DNA from: Epiperipatus broadwayi
Lineage: Eukaryota > Onychophora > Udeonychophora > Euonychophora > Peripatidae
Direction of reading: 5' to 3'
Assembly (NCBI GenBank): GCA_028023455.1
Contig: JAQFVV010006273.1
Location: 2,480,001 to 2,544,000 of the forward strand
DNA: 64,000 bases
This document shows positions 29,601 through 43,500 of the stretch, piece by piece. Made by a program: the position numbers and the translations under genes. The notes below the pieces were generated by a model. The model saw nothing but the letters and a program-made list of their open reading frames with translations, was not told the DNA's origin and searched no databases. Position 1 is the first letter of the stretch. Each line of letters starts with the position of its first letter.

Positions 29601-32600
29601 TCAAGGCCATATATTCTATTGTAATCAATGCTGTAAAATGTTAAATACCCAAAGTTTGAATATAACCAGTTTTATTGTTAGTTATATAGATTTAATTAAT
29701 AATATTTCAGTAATTATACATTGTAATATTGTCAACTATTAGAATATTTGATAGTTTAGCAAAACTAATACACACACTCACACTTACGTATAATCTTATA
29801 TCCAAATAGTAAAACAAATTCAGTATTATAAATTCAACCTTTTAATCCATATAGGAGTCCTTTCGATTATCTAAGTAGTCTTTGTCAACTAAGTTTAACT
29901 TTTAAAACTAAATGTATAAGGTACATTCAAAGACAATCACTTTCACTTTTTATTTTTAGCTTTCCCATAATTCATTAATTTTTGCATTTGCTGCCTGTCG
30001 ATTTATTAAGCATTTTTTAATATTTGTATATTAACATCACATCCTTTATTTTTTGTTTGTTATTATTTCTTTCAATACATAATATCTTTATATTTTTATA
30101 ACTAAAATCAAATCCAAAATTACATTTTTTATTATGGCCATAAAACACTGATGCTGATATATCATTATTTTCAGTATTATTTTGTTTAGATTTTTGAACT
30201 CTTTTTAGTAACAGTATATTCTCTAGTTTTTTTTCTCTAAAATACAATGTGATTAAGCAATATGAGCACTTTCACATTCACATATCCATTTATATACTAT
30301 AGAACTTTAATTCACAAATAATTTTTTATTCTTAAAATTATTTATTAACTTATTTAAATTAGGAGGTGTATAAAATGCAATTTCACAAATGTTTATATAT
30401 ATATATAAATTTTACTTGTTGATTTGAAATAAAAGCTATTGATATATATACTTTATTTGGAGATTCAGTTTTCACATTATTCGATTTTTTATTATAATTT
30501 TTAATTGTATTATAAATAATATTACAATCATAACTAATATCTAATAATTTATTAGTAAATATATTTATATTTTTTGTTTTATCTGATATATATTTGCAAA
30601 GTTTATTATTTCAAAACAAAAATGACTTTAAACCCGATAACTTGTGTGACAGTGGTAACATTGAATTATATTGAAATATATTCTCTCTTTTCAATAGGTT
30701 TAATTAACATATAATAATCCAAATTATGTATATTTCAAGTTATTTTAAGATCATGAAATTTTATTGATATTAATTCAACAATCTATTTTTATAATAAATA
30801 AAATAACAGATTACAAATAAGTAAGAAGTAAAATTTCTCTCATTTATACCTCTCTCAATTAAGATGTGTGGATTGCTTATTTCTTTTAGTAAAATAATTA
30901 TTTATTTTTAAAATGAATATACTTGATTATATTATTATAATCATTACCTACAATAAATATTATAATATTTTCTAAAAATGTAGGAAAAATAGCAATAATA
31001 TGCAAAAAATGAAAATTTGATTTGTTTAGGCTACAAGTGGTATAAGGTAAATCCAAAAGAAGCTAAATTCAAACTATTTTGATCTTTGCTAAATAGAGAC
31101 ATACCTAGGAATGTATTGAGATGGACATGTGTTCAATTAAAAATTACACGAAATTAAGGCATTTAAAAATTGATAGTAGTATACATATAGCTTGTAATCA
31201 TTACGAGTTAATTATAATTTATAAAAGTTGCATTCTGGTATTTTGATGCATATGTATATAAATTCTTATAATTTTAATTAGCAAGACCAGTTCTTGTAAA
31301 TAAAGTAAAAACTCATTTAAATTTGATATATAGTCTTTGTTCTATGAAATGCTCTACTATTAAGAGTCCAAGTATCACGAGTAGAAGACAATTGATTATC
31401 ATACTATTTAGGCTTATAAGAATGTTTTTTTTAAATATTAAGTAAATAATTTTATGATTAATTTTATTCACCATATTTCTAATTATCCCATATTGTTAAT
31501 TATTCCTGATTTTTTTGTCAATATTTTTTTCTTTACAAAAAAGTCATGGAATAATACTTCATTTTTTTTTAGATCTGTTAAATTATTTTCTATTAAACCA
31601 CATTATTTGCAATGCCAACAAAAATTAAATAATTTTTATTCATTTTTACTTTAATCATTTTCAATTTTTATTATTTTCTGTAATAAAAAAATGGATAATA
31701 ACTTCAGAGAATATAGAATCTTTTTATCATTACACATTATCGGTTTTAACATTTTTAGTACTCTCAAAAATATTTGTGATTGATATAAAATATTTGTAAA
31801 TTATGTGCAGAATTGAAGAATATCCTATAAGCATTTCTTCCTTAATTATTTGACTGATTTTTTACTTATTTTAATTTTTTAAAAAAAAAATAAAGCATTT
31901 GGTATTGATAGAGTAATTTTATCTTAATGTGCATTAATATATATATATGTGTAAGTAATACTTATAAATAATATTACATCGTTTTAAAAATAAATATTTA
32001 CCTTTTGTATCTCTAAACTTATATTACAGATTATAGCTGCAGTTTCTTTATCAAGTTCTTCATTATTTGAATTTTCTTCATCAGACTTTTTTGTTCTGTC
32101 TTTTTCTGAAATAATAACAAACAACTAAAAATTAAAAAAGCTAATTCTAAACAAATAAGAATTTAATATATATTAATAAAATATATTGTCATTATTAGTT
32201 TACAGTATAACTATAATATAATATAGGGTTTAATCTGTAACAGTGTACTTTGGAACAGTCAATATAGCTGATTTGTTAATTATTTTATGCTTCTTGTTTG
32301 TGGCAAATAAAATTTTAATCTTCATTCAATTTTTAAATTTATAAAAAATTAATTTAAAATATAACTTTAAAATGAAAAATAATCTTGAAATTAGTACATC
32401 AATTTTGCAATTAAAAAAAGATAGAGTAATAAACATAAATGAGTAATTAAACAGAAGACTTTAACTCAATTTATCATTTCTTTCCCCATTCGTTTGTAAT
32501 TTAATAGATAGGGAAGGTTCACTATGCAGGAAAGATTATAAAATTATAATTATTTTACAGATTTAAAGCTTAGCATTGCTTTTGACCAGGCTGTTCATAT

Positions 32601-35600
32601 TTATAGTACTAAGATAGGTATGTAAAAGAAAGAACTTATAGGTTAATTAGTATGCAAGTTTGTGAATTTATATATACCACTTGTATGATAATGCAATACA
32701 TGACTCTTTTATTTATCATGTGGGTGTTGTTTGTAATAAAACATGTCTTTTTATATTTTCTCTTTCGATCACTGCACTCACCACAAACTGCTTTGATGTT
32801 GAGTGGATCAAAATTTTTGGCCCAAGTCAATCTCATGCTCAAAAATATTGGCTTTATGTTGAGTTGTTTTAACACATTTTTATATATATTTGTACTCCAT
32901 TACTCTTGTAGCACTGTTAGCATGAGACTCATCATAGTAAATTGCTTTGCAATTGAGTTCATTGCATCTAATTTTATAGATAATTTGGAGAGCCTGGTCT
33001 GAAGGTAACTTGTCTTTAGTGCTATTTAATAGTTGATCAAGGTTGGGGGGAGGTCCTGAAGCTAATAGTGACTTTATCTGATAAAATTGACTTCAATTTT
33101 TGTGATGCACCCAGTTATAAAGAAAAGGCTGATTTGCTTCATTAATCTAGTGTTTATTGTGGAACAGAATTTTTTAAAAGTTCTTACATACTAATTAACC
33201 TATAAGTTCGTTTTCCTACATATCTATCTTAAGGCTATGAAGATGACTGGCCTGGTAAAAACAGTGCTAAGTTATAATTCTGTAAAGTAGATCTCCCTAT
33301 CTATTGAATTATAAACAGAAGATTTTATTTTCAGCCCTGTGGGTAAAAAATATGTATTTTAACAAAATAAAATTATTCTCAATAAAATTTCTACCAGTAA
33401 AAAAGTTTGATGTAAGTATACATTTATGTGAAAAAAATATATATTTTAAAATATTAAAGTTTTATTTATAATTACATAAAAAACAAATTTAAATTTCTAT
33501 TATTTAACAATAGGTATTTTTATAACTGATTCATTTTCTATACAAATAAAATATTTTAAAGTAAAAACTGAATGAATAGATAATGTTTTTACATGTATTT
33601 TAATTTTAGAAAAATAAATTAATAAGTATTTAAAGTTGCATTTTCTGACTTTATAGCAGCACTTCTAGTTCATTTGTAAATGTTCAATTCAATAATTTTG
33701 TGCTAAAAAATAAGCATATTTAAATAAAATCTGAATGTAAACATTAAATATTTATTATGAAATGAATATTTAAATTAATTTTACAAATAAAAAGTGAATA
33801 AATTGTGTGTAAATTTGTGATTTTCAATTTTTCAAAAGCTGACATCAACTTCTGAAAAGATAAAGCCACACATTTGTAATGAATCTTTTCTATTTGATTT
33901 TTTTTTATAAAACTCCCCAAACTTTGATTCTCCTGAATTAGCTAGAAGAGATGATAATAGATGGACAACTGAAATTTTAAACTGGATTCCAAGAGATTGT
34001 AAAAGACCCAGAAAGAGACCACATATGAGATGGATGGATGAAATAAGAAAGTTTGCAGAGGTGATGTGGAGAAGAAAAGCTAAAGATCAGAGATGGATTG
34101 AACTTGGAGAGACCTTCATCCTGTAGTGGATTGATAATGTTTGATGATGATGATTAGAAATAGCACCAACAAAACATATTTTAATACTAGTTTTTGCTTT
34201 CAAATGAATGCACAAATATTAAAACAAATCTATAGATAACCAAAAGAAGCATTTTCATTACAATTGTTGTATCAATGCTTCTGCCATAGAATCTGACATT
34301 GAAAGTGATTAAATGTTTATTTTAATAAATCCAGTCTACTTTCAATAGCATCCAATTCATAATTGACAAAAATTAGAACACTTTTGATGTTAAATTTGTT
34401 TGGGTTTTTCTTATTACTATATTTATAATAATTTTATTTATTTTTTAAAATTCAGTGCTATTTTTAGCAAGTTATCGTAAAATAAATAAAAAGTTTTAAT
34501 TTAATTATTTTTGAAAAATTTACTTCAAAAAGTTAATGATGTCTTTTTAAATTGACTAAGAAGTCAATTTATCTCAATTTAATTTTTCATTAATTTATTG
34601 CACAAAATAAATATCACATGTTTATGAGTGGAAAGTAATGAAAATGGTTTAATTCAGTGGTGGAATAATAAACTCTGAATATTAAGATCCATGGATACCC
34701 AACTCTACCATTTCTGGTGCTTGAAACTCTTTCGAACTCATGAGAAATAAGGATATTGATTACTTACTTTAATAAATAACTATTTTTTCATTGAGAACTG
34801 TGGATACATTGAATTGCAACTCACAAAAACTGTTAATTTGCGTTTCATAAAATTTCCAAAACAATAAATAAATAAATATAAAACTATCAAATCAAAATAT
34901 CAGTCAAAACAGAATGACTGCTCAAACTCTAGATGATAAAATGGACATCCATTATAAATTGTTTTTAATTAAAAGAAACAGCTAAAACAGGAATTAAAGT
35001 TTCAAAATATTTTGCTTAGAAAATTTACTTATATTAAAATAAATTAAGTTTAGTGTCAGACATGAATAAATCTAATTCTGATATTAAAGGGGGAGGGATA
35101 AATAGCAGGATAGTGTGCCGATTTTATTTCCCAGTTAATATAATGCTTGCACTTCTTTATCAGCTGAAGAAGTGGTGATGACTGATATTCTATTCCATAT
35201 TTAACTTCTATCTCAAAGTTTAAAAAAAAAGGTTTAAAAACAATTGAGCACACTAAATGTTTTAGAATAACTGGGACAATTTTGAACTTAAATTGTATTT
35301 TCAGCTTTCTGAAATAGTTGTTTTTGTTCCAGTTTGAAATTTGTAGAAATAAATAAATTGTATCAAAAGCACAAAATTAAGAAAAGAGAATATATTGTCT
35401 TAAATGAATTTTATTTTTCAATATACATTCATTTATAAAATTTTATCAGTTCATAGCTAATCTAATAACAGACTAATATGATTATAATATAGCTCATTCA
35501 TTATGAAAATGTTTTAGAAATTCAGAATCTTTTTGATTAGACTTTATGCACACACACAGAGGCTAAACTATCCATACAGTATTAAGCATAAAGAATGGTG

Positions 35601-38600
35601 ATCATGTGATGTTTAGTAGTTTAATACCAATTCTGCCTAATAGGACAATGGTGACTCTGGTTATTAAAGAACCAAAGACACCAAAAACTATGAATGATGA
35701 ACTGAGTTCAGATCTCTAAAACTATACAAGTTAATGAGCTTGAATTGAAAACATTTCTGTGTTTTCAGTTTGGACTCAAAGCTTTATAGCTAGCTAATAA
35801 AGTAAAATGTGGTTGCTGGAGTATTGCATTAGATCCTAAGATATAGATGCAGTGCTCTCAGATCCAAGATTCCTCACTGATGAAAACCACAAGCTAGAAA
35901 CTAGTCTGGGATATTGGATGAGTAGGCACTAAATGGGGATTTTATGTACTGGCTTGTACTGAGTGGTAATATTGTATGAAGAGTTTACTTCCTGTATATT
36001 CGATGTTAAAAGGTTTTAACTGCCTAGTTGGTGTCCATTTACTTTTATGTTAATTGGAACATGTCATGTCCAAGGAAAGTTTATTTAAAGTATATTTGCT
36101 ACAACAAATCCAAAGCAAAATATTTTTTTGTTTTCAGAATATTAATTAAGCCATCATTTGTCAAAGTTAATGAAAACATATAATGATTGCTTATGATTAC
36201 TTAGTAGAAAAATCCATGTAAGATAAAAATCATTTTGATTGGAATTATTATATACTTAGAAATACATGGTTGGAAACTTAGTGGAGAAATAAATTTAAAA
36301 AATGTTTTTTTTTTCAGCTACATTGTAATTGCAGTTACCTATAAATAATATAAGCAATAATAATTTATCTATGAAAATATTAACATTCATATGTATCTAA
36401 TATTCGTCTAGTGTTTAATATAAAACATGACTGTTTTATTTTTTAAATATAATAACTAATACTTTTTAAATCAATACATATATCCAATCACACTTTTGAT
36501 GCATTACATGATAAATATTGCACTCACATATGTAAATAAGTGATCTATATTGATGTTGTATTGAATTATCTTAAAAATTACATAAAATAATCTATAAAGT
36601 AAAATATAATTTGATTATGATTTATTATTAACTGATATGTGTGCGTCATAAGGCTTGAAAAACAATCTGTGAACTAGAAATGTTGAAGAATCATTGGATA
36701 ATAGGTGTAATGGTATTTGATTAATAAATATTGCATTTAAAACTTTGATTATTAATATAACAACATTGTGGACAGATAATTTTTCTTTTGGATATTTGAC
36801 CATTATATGAATTTGAACTTTGATTATATATGTAGATCTAGAAGATTTTTGTACATATAATACTGTGGAATAATTTGTTTGAAAGGTTGTAAAAATGATT
36901 AATCTTCCTTTTTAATAGTTACTGATGATTGATTTGAATAAAGTTTATTTAAATTTGTCATTTCATTTAATTTCACTCCATTATTTATAACTGTAAGCAT
37001 TGTCGGTTTATTTAAATATTTAGAAAATTGGAGGACGAGGGTTACATTTTTTGGTCTATTTTTAGAATTAATTTATTAAAATGATGAAATATTTATTAGC
37101 TTAAAAATAAACACGAGGATTGTGATAATTTAATATAAAACACATGTACGATTAGGAAATAATAGTCAAATAATAACACTTGAATATCGTCAATGAGTCT
37201 CCCTAGACTGAGATTTTTTAATACAATTTGTTCTAAGAGTTATCAGTGTTTAGAAAAGATTAGTGTTAAAATTTTAAAAATAAATATTTATTAACTCACT
37301 ACCAGCTTATATTTGATTATTGTTGATTTTCATACATTATTAAAGGATCTATATGGGTTGTTTGATGGACATATGCATGTTAAATGATCTGCTGGAAAAA
37401 AAATATGATTTTAAAAGTCATTTGGAAAATGACACTATAAATAAGCAATAAGAAACATAGCATTCATTTTCTCCCCACAAATTATATGTTTATAAATATG
37501 ATCCCCAATCCAAAAAAAAAAAAAATATTTAATATTTTGGCTTTATTCAATTTAACAGATTATAAATCTTTAAACTGGATATAAAATATTAGTTTCTATT
37601 AGGTGATGGGAAAATTTAATAATAATAAAAAACTAATCAAGATTATTAAATAGCTTTATTTAGAAAATAAAAAACAAAATAAAAACTACCTTTAGTTGTA
37701 TTATCAACAGCAGCAAAAGAAGCCTTTGAAAGAATTACTGGTTTATTAAAATTGCTACCTAAAGGTACTGTTTCTATTTCCAATTGCAACAAGTTATTCT
37801 AAACGATATAATAAAATACATACATATATATTATATAAAAACATGCTATAAAATAACTTGAGAAAAACATATCGCTTATGATTTGGCAACAGTTCATAGA
37901 AAATGTAATATTCAAAATGTTGGCAATGTATCTTGCCTTCTATTTGAATATAATCCTAAATATTATTTTTAATGTAATCATTACATATTAAATTTATAAA
38001 CATGGCACTTTATTGTATTATGTAGAGCATAAAAATATTTTTGAAATTATCTTGAATCTTACGATTTTACATTAAATAGCAAATGATGTGTAATTTAATA
38101 TAATGAAATAGAAATATTTTTTTGAAAAAATTTCAAATCCATATAATTTGATTAAGTAATAAGTTATATCTAGTTAAACATAACTTTAACATAAACAATC
38201 GTAAGTCATCTGACAGACAGTGAAAAACATAAGCAAGATAGAACAATAATTATATGGATAGTTTGAGAGATGGTCAAAAATAAAAATGATCATGTTAATG
38301 ACAAAAGTCTGTTCAATTGATCAAGCTAAAATAATTTTCAGAATTTTTCTCAGCAAAATAATGAAGCAAAAAGTTATAACTTTTAAGTTGCTACTTTACC
38401 ATTTTTTTTATTAGATATGGTGAACATCAAAATAAACAAAAATCTATAGAAACCAAATTAAAGCAATGAATATTTATTCAGTAATTACACACAGATGTAC
38501 CATTGTTATCTCCTGTCTCATCACTATTAATATTACTTATAAAAATCTTTGAGGTTTATATCTTTCTGTTTTCAAATTAATTTCTTTATGTGTGATTGCT

Positions 38601-40552
38601 TCTATTGTATTTTTGTCATTTGTACATTCTATATTTAATTTGTTTCTTTTTTCTTCAATCATTTGTCAATTTCCTTTTTTCCATTAAATTCCTGACTTAA
38701 TCCTATATAAAAGAGTAAAATGTTATGTGTTACTGCTTTATATGATTTGTATGGTGATGCAATTGTGCAATTGCTACTGATTCTATGAGTAGAATTTTAT
38801 TTGAAAGTACTTTTATTATTGCACCTGGATCTCTGACCCAAAAGTTATGGCCCACTGTGAAATCTTTTCATTTGCTTGTCACAGACTTTTTTGAATCAAG
38901 TTGTGGGTTTAATAGTGATACTTTGTTTCTTAGTGTTCAGCCTAGTGACCTTTTCTGCTTGTGAAATCCCTTTTGATGTTATGGGTGTAGAGTACTGGTA
39001 TAGCATTGCTTTCTGAAGAACTTCATGTACTTGCAGAGACTGACTTGTTAAGAACTAGCTTTAGCTGGTGTACAGCCTTTTCAGCCGTCTATTTGACTCT
39101 GGATGGTAAGATGGAGTACACATGTCTTTGATATCCCACTTATTTATAAAATCTTTAAATTGTTCTGAGTTAAAGCCAGAACCATTATCTGTTGCTAGAT
39201 TTTCTGGGGTTTCATAAAAAGCAAAAAATATCTTTAAGAGTAGATATTGTTTTATTGGTCTCTGTATTTTTAACCAGTTAATATTCTACCCAATTAAAAT
39301 ATAAATTAATCATAATTAAAAATATATGTCCCCTGAAGGGTCATGTATAGTTGATGTGGACTCTGTGCCATGATAGATGATTTTCTATTTGGATTATGTC
39401 TAGGCCTGCAAAATATAAAAGAGTGGTAATCTTTATCTTAACCTATTTGATTTTGTTTATTAAAAAGTGTTTTTGTATATGGCTTGTATAGAGAGGCCAT
39501 TCTGATCTTCTATTCACATCAAATTCTTCTATATTATCATGTACCATAATTTAGATTAATAATTACATCACTTAATAATTTATGAATTTCTGATTATTAT
39601 AAGGGGCTTGAACACAAACTTTCAATCCCCCTACATCTATCCAATCTATCTTACATGACTGATAATACACATGACCACATACATGTGAAAAAGATAAGTG
39701 ATTTTTTATATGTCTGGGGTTATGTGTACAAGATAGATTGGATGGATACAGGGAGATTGAAAGTTTGAGTTCAAGCCCCTTATAATTAATTTCATTAAGT
39801 TTGGTATAGACAATATACATGTATCTGAATTTCTGATTGCTATTTTTTCCAATGTTTAAATAATTCTGGATATCCTAATGGTTTGAAGGACTACACAAGT
39901 TTATTTTTGGCATTAATTAAAAGATTTTCAAAAATTCCAAGGTTCCTGCTGACTGATCCAATGTTGTATACTGAATTGTGAGTATGAGTGGCCAAGAAGT
40001 TACTCCAGCAATCAAATAAATAAAATAAATAATACAGAGATTCTTAGCAATCAAATAATAAAAACAAATAATATGTAGGTTCATATGATCTTTTTAAATC
40101 TCCGAAACTCCCTGTTGGACCTTAGTGGGGCACTGCACTGGGATTTGACTCTTCTGCTGGAAATATAGCTTTTCTGCTGAACATATTCTATTGCCTTCCT
40201 TTTTGTCTGTTGAACTTAAATCTGACTGAGTTTATTTGGATTTGGGGGTGTGATTTATATTATAAGCTGCTATTGTTTTCTAAAGTATGTATTTAATTAA
40301 TAAATTTTCTAAATCCCAAAAATTAATTAGAAAAAATCCAATTATAAATGTAATTAATTTTTTTCTTTATCAGACAAAATTTATAACTTTAATTCCTTGA
40401 GGAATTTTTTAATTTGACAGATTAAAATTATTTTAAGATTTTAACATATATATATATATTTAACTGAATGTATATATATAGCATTACTAATACAATATCT
40501 CCAGACTATTTGGTTTATAGTATTAATTAGTTTAACTTTTAGCATTTAATAT

Positions 40553-40585
<33 letters not shown>

Positions 40586-43500
40586 AAAATAACAAGTGTT
40601 ATCCATTAAAAATATATGTAAGTTTTAAATTATAATTATGATAGATAATAACAGTATATATATATATTAAACAGAAATACTTTCGATTATGTTATAAACA
40701 TTATCAGTGGATTAAATTAATTCATAGTATTCCTAGTGTGATTTCACTATTCATATAATTTATTGACCAATAAAAAAGATGTTAGTCTTTACTTTGTTAC
40801 TATCTATCTTAAAACAACAATCAGATGAACTACATTACAAACAATCTATAAAGTGCTATCCTGCTATGATTATTAACTTTTTGGCATTAAAACTTGAATA
40901 TTTTGACAATCAAGTCAAGCATTTGTAGCCTAGTGGCTAGCATAGCTGCTTTCTAAGCAATTATCCTGGGGTTCACTTTCCAGCTGATGCCTTGACATAT
41001 ATTTTGACAATCAAATGATATATATATACAATAAAAAAATCATTTGTATACATCACAATCTAGTCAGAAAAAAAAATTACTAAAATTCTTTCACAACCAT
41101 GGCTTCATCAGACTAATAAAATAATAGAAGAAAAATTAATTTTGTATATGCAAAGATGTTTTTTTTATATAAAAACACATAATTATAAAAGTTGATTTTA
41201 ATATATTTATATTTAAAAGAGAATTTAAAAATATTTTATCCTTAGATGCTAAATAATATTAAATTTTGTTTGGTCAATGTAGTAAAATAAAATAAAAACA
41301 TTTAATTACATGTATTATTTATATTTTTATTTAATTAAGGAGAAAAAGTATATAACTTTAATTCTTCTTCTTAATAATCTACATATTTATAGGTGTGTGG
41401 CTATAAGGACTGAGACTCATTTTAACTAAAGGACTTGCAGAATCAAAAAGAAAGTTATTTTTAACATGTTTCCACAATGTTTGGAGTATGAGGTGTGTAG
41501 AGATGCATAATATTAATGTTCCCTGTGTTTATCTTAGCTTGTTGCATGTGCAATCATTTTGTGCTATAAAGCTTGGATAGTATAGTAGATAAGTATGAAT
41601 CTAATAGCTATAAGCAATCAAATTATCTATTTCTTTTACCATGATATTTCCATAAAATAATCTATTACATTCAAATATCAGCCTTTCAAGCTAATTGTGC
41701 ATGTGCTTTGCGAGTGTTAAATAATAAATGAATACTTTCCTCTCCAATACAAGATATAGTATTTATGCAGGAATAAAATGAATCCACTTATTCCTACAAC
41801 TCAAATGCTTATATATGAGCAATTCTGAAGTACTGGCAAGGAAAGCGTGAGGAAAAACCACTCACTTTAAATTACTATTTACGATGTCTGAATGAATGAT
41901 GTTGGTGAAATTGTCTATAAGCATTTGAGTTGTAGAAATAAGTGGATTCATTTTATTCCTGCATAAATACTATATCTTGTATTGGAGAGGAAAGTATTCA
42001 TTTATTATTTAACACTCGCAAAGCGCGTGTACAATTAGCTTGAAAGGCTGATATTTGAATGTAATACAATTGTAAACACAGCACTATATAAAAATAAATG
42101 CTTATTTACATATGATTAAGTTTCAGTTAGAGTGATGTTTAGTAAATTCTAGACAATTTCGCTGACGTCATTCATTCAGACATTGTAAATAGTAATTTAA
42201 AGTGAGTGGTTTTTCCTCACGCTTTCCTTGCCAGTACTTCAAATTTGCTCATATATAAGCATTTGAGTTGTAGGAATAAGTGGATTCCTTTTATTCCTGC
42301 ATAAATACTATATCTTGTATTGGAGAGGAAAGTATTCATTTATTATTTAACACTCGCAAAGCGCGTGTACAATTAGCTTGAAAGGCTGATATTTGAATGT
42401 AATACAATTGTAAACACAGTGCTATATAAAAATAAATGCTTATTTACATAAAATAATCTATACAAAAGGCTGACCCTGTGTATACAAACATTGCCCTGTT
42501 AATACATAAATTCAGCAATAGATAAGACTATCGATAAATAAAACATATTTAACATATAAAAAATAGTAATGACAAAAAAAATCTGCTGTTGAAAAAAAGT
42601 GATAATATTCAAATATACTATGCATATTATTTAAAATATTAGTCTAGTGCTACTAAAAAAGTTTTTTTTCTTACAGACTAAAATAAAATGTGTTTATTGT
42701 ATTTATACTTTCACTTGTTATAAAAAAAAAACAAGACAGTTAAATAACTGAATTGTTGACTAATGTTAAAAGGTCGTAATGGAACCAGTATCACATATTC
42801 CAAATTCATCAAAAAAAATCAAATCAATGGGTCAGTTAAAAGTTCCAAAATAAAAAGAACCGAGTTGCTATGATATCTTGAATTTTTGTTATACCAGTTT
42901 TTAAAAGATTCTTGATTAATTTACATTTAGAAAAATGTAACAGAGTTATTATCAAATGCTTTATTGTTTGGATAAATAAATCTGAATTCTGAAATCATAA
43001 TCAATACAATTTTATTTTTATATATAAAAATATATAGTTCAAATTTATTATATTGTTAAAAATAATTTTGTCTATAAATTTGGAGCAAATTAAAATTAAT
43101 AATTGAATTTTTTTATATAATAAATTGTGAAAAAAAAATACTATGTATGTATTCTTCCCAAGTCTACTTACTATTTATGGATGTATTATTAAAATATTTT
43201 AGATTATAATTTTGATGAGTTTGAATTCTAATGCAAATTATGTGCAGATATAGAAAGGCATTTTATTTATAATCATTTACTATTAAATGTCTTTTATATT
43301 AACTCTTAATGTCTGTATTTTTGTTGGTATGTCCAAATTTTTGCATTAACAATGAAAAAAAAAGTTCCCATTTAGACTTCTAACTTGCAAACCCCACACT
43401 TTCAAAGAAAACATAACAATTGAGCCAACAGAAATATTATGTTTGTACAAAAAAATTTTGTTAATATTGATTTCATTATTAAATTAATTAAAATAATATA

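Noticed and set aside
32652-33002. 116-codon plus-strand ORF inside a fold-back element
   Set aside because: Composition is Phe/Ile/Leu-rich and typical of AT-rich non-coding frames. No domain, splice signal or repeat of the ORF elsewhere was seen.
41666-42446. CRISPR-like array
   Set aside because: The repeated blocks are long (85-190 bp), few and partly inverted, and the genome is eukaryotic.
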